Assembly (NCBI RefSeq): GCF_030936135.1
Contig: NC_082597.1
Location: 80,334,495 to 80,398,494 of the forward strand
Length of the DNA stretch: 64,000 nucleotides
Direction: 5' to 3'
Source of the DNA: Gavia stellata
Lineage: Eukaryota; Chordata; Aves; Gaviiformes; Gaviidae
The notes beneath the pieces are model-generated. The model searched no databases. It saw only the letters and a list, made by a program, of their open reading frames with translations, and was not told the origin of the DNA. Both the position numbers and the translations under genes were made by a program. Shown here in pieces: positions 37,646 through 50,700 of the stretch (position 1 is its first letter; each line of letters starts with the position of its first letter).

Positions 37646-40600
37646 CTAGTTTGAAGGCAAATGTTGACCAGCGCTAAATATTAGGTATGACTGGGGAGAA
37701 AGAAGCAAATGAAGCAGGAAGAGGGCTACTTTACATTAAGTCCATATCATTGGAGGATGTCTTTTTTGGGTGGCAGGGAGAGAATTTGGAAAGTCATCTG
37801 ATAGGGGATGGTGAATAACAAGGAATGGGAAACAAGTAGGATAGCTAAAGGCTGGGGAGCAGAGCTAAATTTTCAGAAAGGACCCATGATTTTGTGTGCC
37901 TCCAAAATTGTCTAGTTTCAGTGTCTTAAAAAAGATTATTTTTCATGCGTTAGATGCTAAGCTTCTTAAAAATCACATCTTTCAAAATAGCTGAAGCTGA
38001 GTATCCAAAAATTACTAGTCTCACTTGAAAATGTAAGCCTAGCTCCTTTCTCTGAAAGCAGAAGTGAAGCTGAAAGCTGTCTAAGGTCCTTTCAAAGGTT
38101 TGAAAGAAAAGGTCTTCAGTATTTCTTACTAGACTTGCAATGTTAGCAAAGGGGGTGTGCTACTCAGAGGATCCTATATACCCTTAATACATTTCAAGCA
38201 CAGTTGCCTTTAAGTGGATTACTAGGAGGGCTTTTACACTTTGCCTTAAAGCCAAATATCAGTGCAGTGTATCTGTAGCTTTTATTGCCATAGGCAACCC
38301 AGGCTGACCGTAATTTTGAAAACAGAACACTTTTACAATACAAAATGAAATTAAAAATATCTCAGTCTAAGCTGACACATGCCTATGGGAAAAAAATTAA
38401 CACCTTTTCAAATAATAAATGTTAATTTTATATTTTTAACAAATGTGGTGGTGGAATAGTTAAACAACTTTTGTCCAGGCAGGCATTAATATCAGTAATT
38501 GGTTTGCCATATAGCAAATTAGTGTATGGCTTGTTTCATACCTGTAAATTCCTCTTTGGGAATGGCTCGTTATTTTGAAGAAATATTCCAGAATAAGATG
38601 TGTATGCATTTGTTTTCTTTTTTCTTTACCAGCTTGCTGCAAAAAGTAATTGTAATGGGCTTCTCTAGTACATAGTTAAGATGTCCAGAAATACAGCCCT
38701 TAATATTTGGAAAGTAAATAATTTTTGAAGACACGCATACACCACATTGTGTCTCCCAATACATTTTAGCTGTTTAAAATTACAGATAGGAGTTAAATCA
38801 TTATTTTATATAAGTAACAAGTCTAGTGCATTTGACAGACCAACAAGAAAAGCCCTTTAAATACAAGCATTATATACAAGCACATTTTAGCTTATCCCAT
38901 GCATTTAAGACTCATAAATTGTCATTCAGCCATTCGTGTCACCACATGTGTGAAGTAAAACATGCCCAGTGATTTGGGGATTTAGGAATTTCAGTTTCTT
39001 TTTTGTGAATGCCTTGTGGCTTTTTGACCTTTACAGCAACTACGTTGTTTCTGTGGCATTGAGTGTTTCTTTTATTGAAGAGACCTGTCACCTAGTGGGA
39101 AAACGTGCTGGGGAATGTGACCTGCAGAGATCATCAACGTGGTTTTGTTCCAGCCTGAGGAAGGATGGGTTTGCTATGGGCAGGGCCTGTGGCTTTGAAC
39201 CCCTCTCGATCCAGAGGCGAGAGCGCTGGCAGCGGTAGGGACCGCTTGTAAAGGTTTGACATTCCCCAGCGGGAATTAAAGGACAAAGTACGTTGAAGGT
39301 GGTGATAAAGAGAAAAGCTCTCTAAGTGTGGGAAGCAATTCCATCACCGGGAGTGAATGGATGAATGCTGGGCCAGAAACCTGGGAAGGACGTTGCCTGG
39401 CTGGGGGCTAGGTTGGTGCAGTGCAGGATCCCATTAACCAAGGCGGCAGTTGGGCTCGGCGTGCGTATCTGCTGCAAGCACTCGTGGCTCATACTGGGCG
39501 ATGCGCCACTATCGCTCTTCTTAGCTCCATCCCTCTCTGAGCAGAAAGATTTAGAGCATCTGGGATTCATCCCATGCTCCAGCCACAGTTGACCAGTGTC
39601 CCTTCAGAGAATGGACTCAAATGAAAGGGAAGTTTTGTGGAGGTGGTTTTTGGTTTGGTCTTTGGGTTGGTTTCTTTTACTACTCTGCTGAGTGAGGTGT
39701 TTGTTGCCATTCCTGTTAGTTACGCTTTTTCTGTAGGTGGTATCAGAGCTGAGTTTCGAAAACTATTTGTGAAACCTGTTTTCAGCAGACCTGCCCCAAA
39801 AATGATGCACCTTCTGACTAAACTGAATTAGGTCAGCAAAATATGAATGGCCTCACCAAGTCCAAAGTGCTTCTTTGACTTCAGGCCTTTGCTTCAAGGC
39901 CATGTGCTCAGATGGATCAGACCACTAAGTTACCTTCATCCCATTAAAGGGAAGGGCTCAGGGGATCAGAAGTAAGCCTGTTAAACGAAGCCTGGCAAAA
40001 GTGAAAATGGAAATGTGTTTAGTTTTGACACAACGTATAAAGACCTTCTAGATGAGGCTGTGTTAACTTGCAAGCAAAATTGAGCCTTTTGGTTCACGGA
40101 CTTAAATTAGCAATGCCCCAAATCCAGGGAAAGAGGCCTGAGGATTCCTTGGGGTGCAGTATTTCTGAAATGGGTAAGAACCTGGGTTGAAATGCCACTT
40201 GTATTTTCAAGGGATTTAATGCCACGCTGCCATGCCTAGCTAGAAAAGCTAGGGAACATAGTGTTCTGCGAAACAAAAATCAGTACCTTAAATATAGTCT
40301 TTGGCATCTTGGAATGACGAGATTGATGAGGACCGTGGCAATCTATCAGGCTCTTTATAAATAACACTTCATCACAGAAGAGAGGAGAAATAAAGACTGG
40401 AATCTTAACTCAGCAGGCACCATCATGCAGCAATAAATGCGCAGGGTTGTTAAGCTGGAAACTACCTTCATGTCCTCTAGTTGATCTTGCTCATTTTTCT
40501 CCAGCCTGATGTGCAAGTAGCTTGAATTCTCGAGTGGTGGGGTGATGTCTTAACCAGCCAGCATCAAAATGGGAAACTGCTTTTGCAAAAACTTCACAAT

Positions 40601-43600
40601 TGTTACTTTAATACATAGAATGAATGTCTTGCTGTGTATGCCCGAGGCAGATGGCCAGTGCTCTGTTGTATGTGAACTTTATGAAGTGATCTAGCAGTTA
40701 TTAAGGAAGAGGAAAGATTGTTCGCACTTGTGACAGCCTGAAATCTGTTGTGCTAACGTGCGCTGCTTCATTTGGTGTCGTAAAAAAGACCAGTCCCTCC
40801 CTCCTAGAATATACGTGTGTAATCAGTTCCAGCACGTTCCCTTCTCTTGTGCTTTGGTTTCTTACGGCCTTTTGAGAAAAGATCAAAATCCTTTCCGCCA
40901 CCAAATTTCCAAGAAAGAGTAGAAAATTAAGCTTAAACAAGCATCTAGCAGTCAGAAAGGTATGCATTATTATAGAACTTAGGTGCTTAAGAGACTGGCA
41001 CGGAAGATTGGAAGTCTAGCATGCTAAGCCTTATATTAACGCTTTCATCAGGATTAGTACATGGAGTTTATGATTATCAGGTACCAGAAGGAGTAGAACT
41101 CAGTTTCTTCTCACAGCCTGTTTAAACTAGGAAATAGAGTTTCTTATTCTAGCTGTGTTTCCCCAGGTGGAAAAAAAACCAACAACAACAACCGAACAAA
41201 ACACACACCACCATCACCCCCAAAACATTGTAGATCTTCCAATAGGAATAAGAAGTATTGAAGTCCATTCCAGAGTTAGCAGACTTGATATTGAATTTGT
41301 GCATGAAACAGATTTGAGATACGAAGAAAGCAAATACGAGCCTGGGCTGTATCACGCAATGTACTCCCACCGGTAATAGGAACATATTGATTGTATTGCA
41401 CCAGGCTGTGAGACGAGCTTGCCTGACACACCGTGCGCAGCTCTCGCTATGTTCAAGGAAGGTGAGTTCATAGTACAACAGAAGGGCTATAAGGATGTAG
41501 GGGGTGTGGAGAACGTCTGGGAGGAAACTGGAAAACCTTTACTTGTTTGGCTTAGTCAAATGAAGACTGAAAATGGTGTGATTTCTCTTTCTAAATAAGT
41601 CTGGGGTTAATGTAGGTTGAATGTGGTCTTCTCCCTCCCTGCTGGATTGTGTTGATACAGGAAAAGTCACTTTACAGGCTTTCATTCTTAACGATTACCT
41701 CCTGTTTCAATGTTGAACTGAAATTTTCAAGGTGTCAACTCTACCCCTATGTGAGAATTGACAGGAGGTGTCAGGAATGTTAGCTAAAAGCTGTTCAGCA
41801 GTTTGACGTTCATTTTAGATAGGTTAGCCAGTATTATTTGCAAATATTTGGAGTTGCACTGATGACTTAAAGATGCTAGGTGGTAGGCTAGGGGAGCAGG
41901 GTTGACCTTGTGTTAGCAGCCCTATAATTAGCATTCTGATAACAATCAGATGTGATCTGCAGAGATGACTTCATGTTGAAAGTATTACAAAGCCTTAGTG
42001 CAAGTAATCTGTCCATCTTGCTTTTTATGAAGGGTAGGGTTTCCTTAATGTTTCTGTGCCATTGGGGCATGAATGTTTCTGTATGAGAACATTATTAGCC
42101 ATTATTTCAACACTGCTCTAGAGGTATGAAACATATCATTTACTAGTAATTAATTTGTGCGGGCGTCGTTCCTGACTGGATGTGTCATCTACCTCTGGAA
42201 GCCTGGATAAAGTGCTGAATTATAGTGTAGTAGAATACCCTGTAATCAAGTGTATGAACTGTGCTAAACTGTGATACAGTGGACAAGAAATAAGAATTTT
42301 TTTTTTTTTTTCCAGAAGAGAAGGTGATGTATTTGAAGAGCAATTGCTGGGACTGGCAAATTATCTAAAAGATAAAATCCCAAATCAGATTAATTTCAGC
42401 TGAAAAAGGTGCTCAGGTAGTTGGTGTAAAACAAATCAACGTAACAGCAGTATATGTCAAGGAATTTATCAGAGTTTTTAAGGTCAGAAAGGATTCTTGG
42501 GTCATAGCCTTTCCTTTTGCTTAATCCAGTCCATAGAATTTAATTCTTGCTTATGCCTAACCTAGGCTCCATGGGAACTGAAGATGAACTACTTACTTTT
42601 CAAGTATAAGTTCTCCTGCCAGGTCATAGTGTAAATTTTCAAATACCTTCTTGCTTTTGATCAATTTGTTCTAGAGATCCATTTGTAGACATAAACAAGG
42701 AGAGAGAAATACTCAGCCTTCTGTGAAACTTGAGGCCACTGCAGCTCAATACAATAAAAATGGATGCTCACAGTGGATTAGTTACCGCTACTCGCTCATT
42801 GAACTTCTGTCTGAATCATTGATTGGTGGTGGTGGTATGTACTCTTGTTATCATATTTTGAACAACAGTCTGTAGCCACAGAAGAGCTTGCTATGGAAAT
42901 GATCAACAGTGCTCAAGATTTCCTTGAGGCTTTCCTGAAGCCAAAGACTTACTATCGGATGTTGTGACCTCCAGAAAAGTGCTGGGACATTTGAGCTTCA
43001 GCACTGTGTAAGTATGGTGGAGTCAGTCTTGAAAGTAGCTTTTCTGGGAATGAAGGAGTAGATCCTCCCCTTCTCATCATCACTGGGAGGTACTTGGCTC
43101 ATTTCATGTTCTGTTTGAACGTGAAAGAGCTGATGTAGAGCTCCAAAAAGATCTTTGAGAAATTTTTCAGATTCTCAATGGCTAACATTGTTAGAGCTGA
43201 TACACCTTTGAGTTTCCCTGGTGAGAAGTTGATTTGGACATTTTGTATGAGAACTGTGGCTGTCAGGGAAGGAGCAAAAGCTTCATCTGGGCTGTTAGAT
43301 GTCCAGAAATCCCTGATTCCTGACTGCTGGGCTTGTGCCCCTGCACATCTCATGCTTCAGCCTTCTTGCGTCTATACAGGCCATCTGCACAGCACATGGG
43401 AGGTATGTCTGATGCAACCAGATGTGTTGGACTGGCTGTGTAAATGTGGCCGGGTGCTTGAACCCAACTTTGTCTGCAGTTCCCCAGACAAAAAAAAAAG
43501 AGGGAGTCCTAGATAATCCTTTTACCACTTCACAAACTGTAGGAAATGGTTAAAACTCAGCTCCTTTGCATTCTCTAAGAACAGATTTAAGACCTTTTTC

Positions 43601-43935
43601 TTCTTAAGTAGTGTTCTCTTCTCGAAAACGCTTTCTTCTAGTATGTCTAACCCTGACTAAATATGGCAAAGGTTAGCATCCCCTTTTGAAAAATTTTGGA
43701 AGACCTTCTGTAGGACATCTGGAAAAGAAGACCTACAGCTATCAGGTCCGAAGTGTGAAGCTGAGAATAGTATCATTAGATCAGATGGCTTGCAAATGCT
43801 GACTATTTTAGATAGCACTTTTTCACTCTGAAATGAGAACAGTGGGGTTTTCTGAGAAACATCTCATTGATAGTGGTCATATCTTTTGAAATCGAAGCTT
43901 ATTCTTGATAGGAAAACCAACTTGCTTAAAGCTAG

Positions 43936-44757
43936 TCATAGAATAGTTTGGGTTGGAAGGGACCTTAAAGATCATCTAGTTCCAATCCCCCTGCCATGGG
44001 CAGGGACACTTTCCACTAGACCAGGTTGCTCAAAGCCCCGTCCAACCTGGCTTGAGCACTTCCAAGGTTGGGGCATCCACAGCTTCTCTGGGCAGCCTGT
44101 TCCAGTGCCTCACCATCCTCATGGTGAAGAATTTCTTCCTTACATCTCATCTAAATCTACCCTTTTTCAGTTTAAAGCCATTACCCGTAAATGCCCTGTA
44201 AAAAGTCCCTCTCCAACTTTCTTGTAGGCCCCTTCAGGTACAGGAAGGCTGCTATAATGTCTTCCTGGAGGCTCCTCTTCTCCAGGCTCAACAACCCCAA
44301 CTTTGTCAGCCTGTCCTCATAGGAGAGGTGCTCCAACCCTCTGATCATCTTCGTGGCTCTCCTCTGGACTTGCTCCAACAGGTCCATGTCCTTCTTATGT
44401 TGGGGGCCCCAGAGCTGGACACAGCACTGCAGGTGGGGTCTCACCAGAAGGGAGTAGAGGGGGAGAATCACCTCCCTCAACCTATTGGTCACGCTTCGTT
44501 TGATGCAGCTCAGGACACAGTTGGCTTTCTGGGCTGCGAGCGCACATTGCAGGGTCATGTTGAGCTTCTCATCAACCAACACCCCCAAGTCCTTTTCCTC
44601 AGGGCTGCTCTCAATCCATTCTCCGCCCAGCCTGTATTTGTGCTTGGGATTGACCCGACCCACGTGCAGCACCGAGCGCTTGGCCTTGTTGAACTTCATG
44701 AGGTTCGCACGGGCCCACCTCTCAAGCCTGTCAAGGTCCCTCTGAATAGTCATTCTG
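43936..44757 (-). mobile_element. CR1 LINE with large ORF2 remnant, antisense to BORCS5
   Basis: The + strand starts 'tcatagaatagtttgggttg', the complement of a CR1 3' end, followed by the standard 'ggaagggacctt', 'ctgccatgggcagggacac' and 'ggcatccacagcttctctgg' blocks. The copy reaches about 820 bases, into the reverse-transcriptase C-terminal region, and is 5'-truncated near 44757. It is the least decayed CR1 in the window, since most of its ORF2 segment is still a single open frame. That suggests a younger insertion than the copy at 10524-11603. Confidence 0.95.
44181..44753 (-). pseudogene. CR1 ORF2 reverse-transcriptase C-terminal fragment
   Basis: A frame of 190 codons runs through the CR1 copy on the complement strand. 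It contains [34 protein letters not shown] and [18 protein letters not shown], which are hallmarks of the ORF2 region after the reverse-transcriptase core in avian CR1. The apparent Met start lies at the truncation point and is accidental. The endonuclease and the catalytic reverse-transcriptase motifs are absent, and the frame ends early (stop at 44181-44183) before the usual CR1 ORF2 end. It cannot make an active enzyme. Confidence 0.9.
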
Positions 44758-47700
44758 ACATGTTAAAAGTACAGAACTGAGATTTGTGATAAAATAAACC
44801 CCTAAAGCTAAATAACATTTGCAAGTGCTGTTGTCCTGTAATGTTCAAGCTCTGGCTGGATATAGGAGTGTTCTGAATGAGTAATATGGCAGCAATGTGA
44901 AACGGGGAAATGAGGGAATTGAAGGCCGTGCTTTGTAGCAGAATTATTAGGTAGTCTGAAATAGAGTTGTGCAAGTTATCATGTAAGCAACAGCTCACTC
45001 TGTAACAGATACAGATTTTTCTTTCTCTCGGAGCAGCTAATTAAAGACAGGCTAGGAGTTTCTGATTCGTTTCTGTGGATTTGTACCCCACAAAAGAGAG
45101 GTTTTGTGAGGACGTTGTACACACAGTTTCATTTATCTTACGTATTGTCTGTGTGGTTTTTTGTTATTTATTTTTCTTAAACTTTGTCATTTAGGAGAGG
45201 TATGGAAGTATTTCTAACGCTTTGAATGTAACAAAACGTTTTTCAGTCTTGATAAATTTTAGAGATGACCTTTTAGATGGATGTGGATTGTTCTATGAAA
45301 GCAGTGATTTAAAGCTCTAAAAAAAAGTGTTCTTACTAGTTAAAGTCAATGAGCTAGAAATTGTTATAATCTTTTCTTGGTGACATTTCAGAAAACTTGC
45401 TGATAAAATCAGATACTTTTTTTTTCCCCCCCTAAGAATCTTGTGTATTTAAAAGTCTGACAGCAACAGCAAATGCTGAGTTAGGGTCCAGGAACACGTG
45501 CAGTAGGAGAGATGGTGCTTCTCTTCACATGGTGGTTCTGCCGCTTCTGTGACTGTCATGATGAAGGGTCAGGCCAGCGAGCGGATGGGACAGAAGACCA
45601 AACCACTGAAAAAAAGAAAGCCTGGGAAGACCAAGCTTGTTTTGTCCCCCCCTTCCCCTGACTTATGTGCAGAACCGATCCCATGATCATACAGCTAATT
45701 TGAAGGTGAGGCGTGGGACTGCTGCTTTGCAGCCTGAGGTTGCATTGGATTTTATGTAATGTGAAACTGTGCCCCGAGTTTAACTTGTTTATGTTATGGT
45801 TTAGCTGTTTTGAGAGAGAAGGATGAGAAGTAGCTGTGGTGTTGAGGGAAATGTAAGTAAAGAAAGTCCAGTAGAACAGGACTGCGATCTAAGATGTATC
45901 CAAGCTGGAGAGCTTGGCTGTAGCATCTACGGCACCAGATTCCAGATGGATGCTGGTTGTCGGGCTTTGCTCTCAGTCTTCTCCCACCTCTGTGAAGTGG
46001 GACCCTGCTTGTTCAAGCACTTGGAAGTCCACTTGTTCATTAGTGCTGGGTGAGAGGTAGGTATTGTTTTAATCGTAGCTTTAGGACTCTTTTTTTAGCA
46101 ACAGCTAGCGATAGCAGTCATAACTTAAGCTTGGGGGACTGCCAGTTGGCAGAGGGATGCTGGTAGCTTTCAAGCAGGGAAGGCTCGAGTCGGAGCTGAG
46201 GGAGACCTGGTCTGCGGAGGTCAGACCGCAGAGTAGTGACAAACATATCCTGTCCCATAACGCAATGTGCAGGAAGGTGGAAAAGCTAATTTCAGGAACG
46301 AACCTTCTGATTCTTTTGAATTCTGAATTCTTTTGTGCAATCCAAGGCCTCCCAAAATAGTTACATCGATGTTTCAGGAGCAGCAGCCTATCTTACACTA
46401 TCGTGGATCTACTATAGCTTTAAGGGACCAGGTATGGATTTAACTGTAGATCTTTTGAAGTAAGTAAGGGCCCTGACGTACCTGTTAACATTGCTAAAAG
46501 TCAGTGTTAGAGCCAGTTAAAATGGTTACTCTTCGTTCTCTAACTCAACTGCAGTCTGTGCAATGCTTAGACTGAATAACTCCTTGGCAATTGTTTACAG
46601 CAATGACAAATTACAGAAGGAGCAAAAGGAACGTTTTGGCATGGGATTAATTCTTGGATGTGATAAACAAAACTTAAACACAAATTATAATTGTTTACCT
46701 GACAGTGGTGCAGAGAAAGGGTACTCATGAGAACCGTACTCATGACCAATGCCGAAGAGAAGGACGTGGGATCTTTGGCTGGGCATCTCTGTTTTCTATC
46801 CTGGCAAAGATGCTACCCAGTAAGTTTATCACTTAGCAGTGTGTGGGATGAGTGGGAGAAACAGAGGATGTTCCCATCATCAGGAAGTCATCACGATCTA
46901 TTGTGCTAACTTTGCGTGACATTATCAAAGAGAGAGGGGAAGAGAAAAAAACGCCATTCATTGAGCGCATTTGTTTTCAAGCAGTACAGAAAGAGGAGCT
47001 GTCTTCAGTTTTAAGTGCGTTGATTGAAAAGTATTTTCACACCAGCACATCGTGACTAATATTCCATGCAGTCATGTTCCCGCCTGTCACTTTCTGATGT
47101 GGTTTTTGTGCAGCTGCAGGAAGGAGTTCATTTAACCCCAGCCAGGCACCTGACAACGTGAACGGAGAGGCTGCTTGTGCTTGGAGCTCTGTTCTAGCAA
47201 GTGAACTTTCTGGAATAAGGATTGCGCCTGAATTGCCGTGGGTTTTTTTTTTTTTGAGTGGCAGTCATAGGGGATGGGAGCTAATGACAAATCGTTAGGG
47301 CAGAGTGGCCCAGGACAGATGGATGACTAGCTGAGCTCTTGAAGGCTGTTGCTGAGTTGGGGGGAAGCAAAACAACTTCTTGCCTTACTGGCATTTTAAG
47401 GAGGGAGTGGAGAAGCTGGGAATGACAGAGCATCCTCTTATGAGATGTATTTGTTTCGTTATGAATGTCAGCAGTGCCTCTTTAGAAATTTGATTCCAAG
47501 TTTAATGAACTTCTGATTGCGTTTGCACATTCTGCAACCAGGGAAAATTTGTCTAACTGCAATTTTCAGTCTCAGTCGTTGAACTAACAAGATGTGACCT
47601 CTGTTCCGGAGAGCGCAGGACACTTACATGCCCATGACAGAGGTGCTATAAAGCCACGCCAGGTAAGAGGTGTATATATAGGGCACTGGTTTGTTTTCAG

Positions 47701-50700
47701 CGTGGTCTCTTGAAAAGAACTGGGCAGTGTCCAGTGCTGACCTCAGTCTTTTTCTGGGCTAAATTAATGTCTTTATTCTGCTTGGCAGTGTGGGCCAAGA
47801 AGAATTCTTAAACGAATGCAAGAATTTGTGGTGTGCAAGATGTCTGAAAGTACCCTCAATTGTTTTTGTGTTTCATCCGTGTGGTGTTCCAGATGGGCCC
47901 GTGTAACGCAGAGGAGTGTCTGCGAGCCCTTACTGGATGACGATGTGAATGGTGTAGCAGGAGGGGCTGTGCTGGAGCCCTTTGAAGTGGGGGAATAGCC
48001 ATCTTGGGCTGTTGTTGGAAGTAATTATGAATCTGTTTTCATTTGAGGAAAGAAAAGCCCAGTAGATGTCATTTCATGTTTAAAATGTGAAGCTGAGGCA
48101 TAAATTAGTGTCCTGCTGCTACTGATCCACAGAGGAGTCACAAGCTTTGAAATAGAAACAGACCCAAATTCTGAATGTCACTGGCTGTACAAAAAAAGTA
48201 CGTCATGCTGGAAGGTGAGTTTTAGGCTTGTCCGTTTTTATGATACTGTACTCCTAAAAGAAAAACTGAAAAAACCCTTCTATCCTTTTTGATGTAGGAA
48301 GGGGAAAAAAAATCCTGTCTTCTACTCTGGGCATATCCAGCGTCAGGTTTGCTGCTTTAACAGGAGGAATTATTTTTTGAAAGAAAGAAAATGTCCATTG
48401 GGAGCTTTCACCCCTTCACTGAGAACACATCTGGTTTTCTTCAAGACCAGACTGGGCAGAACCTCTCACTTTGGGGAGGATTAGGACCAGGACCTCAATG
48501 TGCTGGGCTCTGCCCTCTGCTTTTGTTCTGTTGCTTCTTAACAGGCTTCAGGTCCAGTCTTTTGGCTCTCTAAACTCGTCTGTAGCTGTAAGTTGGGGAT
48601 GATGCTAGCTTGGTGATGTCTGAAGGAGAAATTGGTGATGGTGAAGCCATCGAGGGGCTGGTGACAGCTCCACATCTGTCATGGCTTATGGGTACAGGGT
48701 GGTGACCTGTCGATGGGGGAATCGCCCGCAACTGTGGTGGCCTGGAGTAGTGGGAAGCTTGAAGCAAGCAGAGCAGAAACAATGGCTCAAATAAACACTT
48801 GCAGATGGTTGTAGGGCAGTGGAAGAGCTGCTGGCTCTGAGGCATCTTGCTCTGCTTCCCAGATTGCTTCTCAGCCAGGGATAGGCAAGAAGGCTGAGAC
48901 CTGAGTGTTTTTCAGAAGAGACTCTGGCAGGGCCATGCGTATGGGAGGTGGGAGTTGATGGGCGCTGCTCAGAGAAGGCAAATTCACTCACCTGACCCTT
49001 GAGAGCGTCTTGAAAAGCGTGGACTGCCTCGGCTGTAGGCAAGGGCGCACACTCTAAGCTCCCCTTCTCCAGATGCTTTTTATTGCTACTGTACGGCATT
49101 AAATAGATGAGAATTAAGCGGCTTCTTATGCGCGTTCCCTGTTCATTGCAGATTCCCAAAGGGCAGTTTTAGTCTCTGTGGTGGATAAATAGGGCTGACC
49201 CTCCGAGTCCTGCAACTGAAGTCCCCATCTGAGCGCCAGAGGAACAGGACTGCGTGCCAGGAGAGGTAAAAGCACAAGGTCTGGCACTGGAGGAGCTCGC
49301 TTGGAGGGGGAGGAGGCAGGAAGGATGTAAGTGTGTATTTAGGCCGGCTTCAAGGAAAGCTGCAAAGAGGCATTGGCATTTATATACGGGAGTTAACACA
49401 CAGGGGTTGGGTTTTTTTCCTAGCTAAAAACACCGGGTTCGATCTGAGTAAAAATTGGTCTTTCCTCACACTCAACTTCAATCCCCCTTATTGTGTCGCT
49501 GGCTGCGCAGCCGCCGCGGCCTCCCTCAGCAGACAAACGTGAGCGCTAGGTGTAGGGAAACCATAGGAAACACTCACTTCCACCCTTTCTCTTTTTTGTG
49601 AGGCAGCTTTTTTTATAGCTATTGTCAATGTGTCCAAAAGTAGCAAAGAGCTTGGAAGACCGCTCCGCATTTCTTCCTTTCGCTGGTCAGCTTGAGCTTC
49701 TCCCCGTGTTCCCCTCCAGTAAGTGGACGTTACTGGTATTTACACAAGGAACCTAAAAGTCAACAGATGAAAATTATTGAATGGAGAGAAAAAGGGGCCT
49801 TTGGGGTTTTTTTGTTTCAGAACTCAGTAGAGGCACGCTTTGCCTCTCACACAGCGCTGTGAGGCCACGTGGAGAACCTGCCTGGGGAGGAGAACTTGAA
49901 CACCAGAGGAGGTTTCTGCCTGGGTCCCCATGCTGCTCAGTTTAATGAGGCGTGCTGGCTTTTGGCAGGTTTCCGACTGGCTGCCACTCCACCCCACTGT
50001 CTCTCATTAGGTAGGACGTTTTTAGGCGCTGGATTGAATTTACTTCCACCCAGTGCAGACCTGGTGGTGGTCTGCTTTTTACACACTCCAATTTACAGAG
50101 CTAGCGCCAAGCTACTAAATTATTAAGCTGGGGTTTTAATAGAAACCCCTGTGTAGGCTTAAATTGTTTCCACTCTATTTGGAGTTTCCTGCTCTGCTGG
50201 TTTTTATTTTGTCCCGTGCATGAAAGCGTGGAGGGAGGAATTCACAGGAAAGCACAGAGGCAAAGAGGAAGAATTCGGCCTGAGAGCACTAGAAAGTACA
50301 GACAAAATAAAAGGTTAATTGGTACTGTATCCAGCTCTGATGGAGGTGATAGGAGAAGAAAAAAATGCTTCCTAATCCCCATGACAGTTCAGCGGAAACT
50401 TGTGTGTTTGTTTTCAATGCTGTTTGTAACTTAAGTTTCTCAATAAAATATTTTCTTGCCTGACTGTTTTTTGTCTTGACCCCTTCCCCAGGGCTTGAAA
50501 GGGACATTTCTCAGCAAACGCAGCTCCCCTAGTTTTTTCCCCCAGTGTCAAACCCCGCTGCCACCAGCGGGACGGCAGTGCTCGGTCAAGTGAGGTTTTC
50601 CCTGCTCGGTGGGGGATCCCCCTTCCAGCTTTGCACCCCTTCCACCCAGTCCTTCCCTTGCTGCAGGCTCTTTCCGCACCACTGCGCGCTGGGTCAGGAT

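Larger units (their letters stand above)
33917..43935 (+). other. BORCS5: BORCS5 last intron, first part
   Basis: No exon is supported. The first 150 bases are GC-rich and open in the exon's frame, and they end at a strong donor-like sequence CG|GTGAGT (GT at 34066-34067). Further in there are two probable MIR relics (35036-35115 and 37565-37645) and A/T tracts. An isolated frame at 41155-41376 is open on both strands and is unrecognised. Everything else is unremarkable AT-rich intron. Confidence 0.6.
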
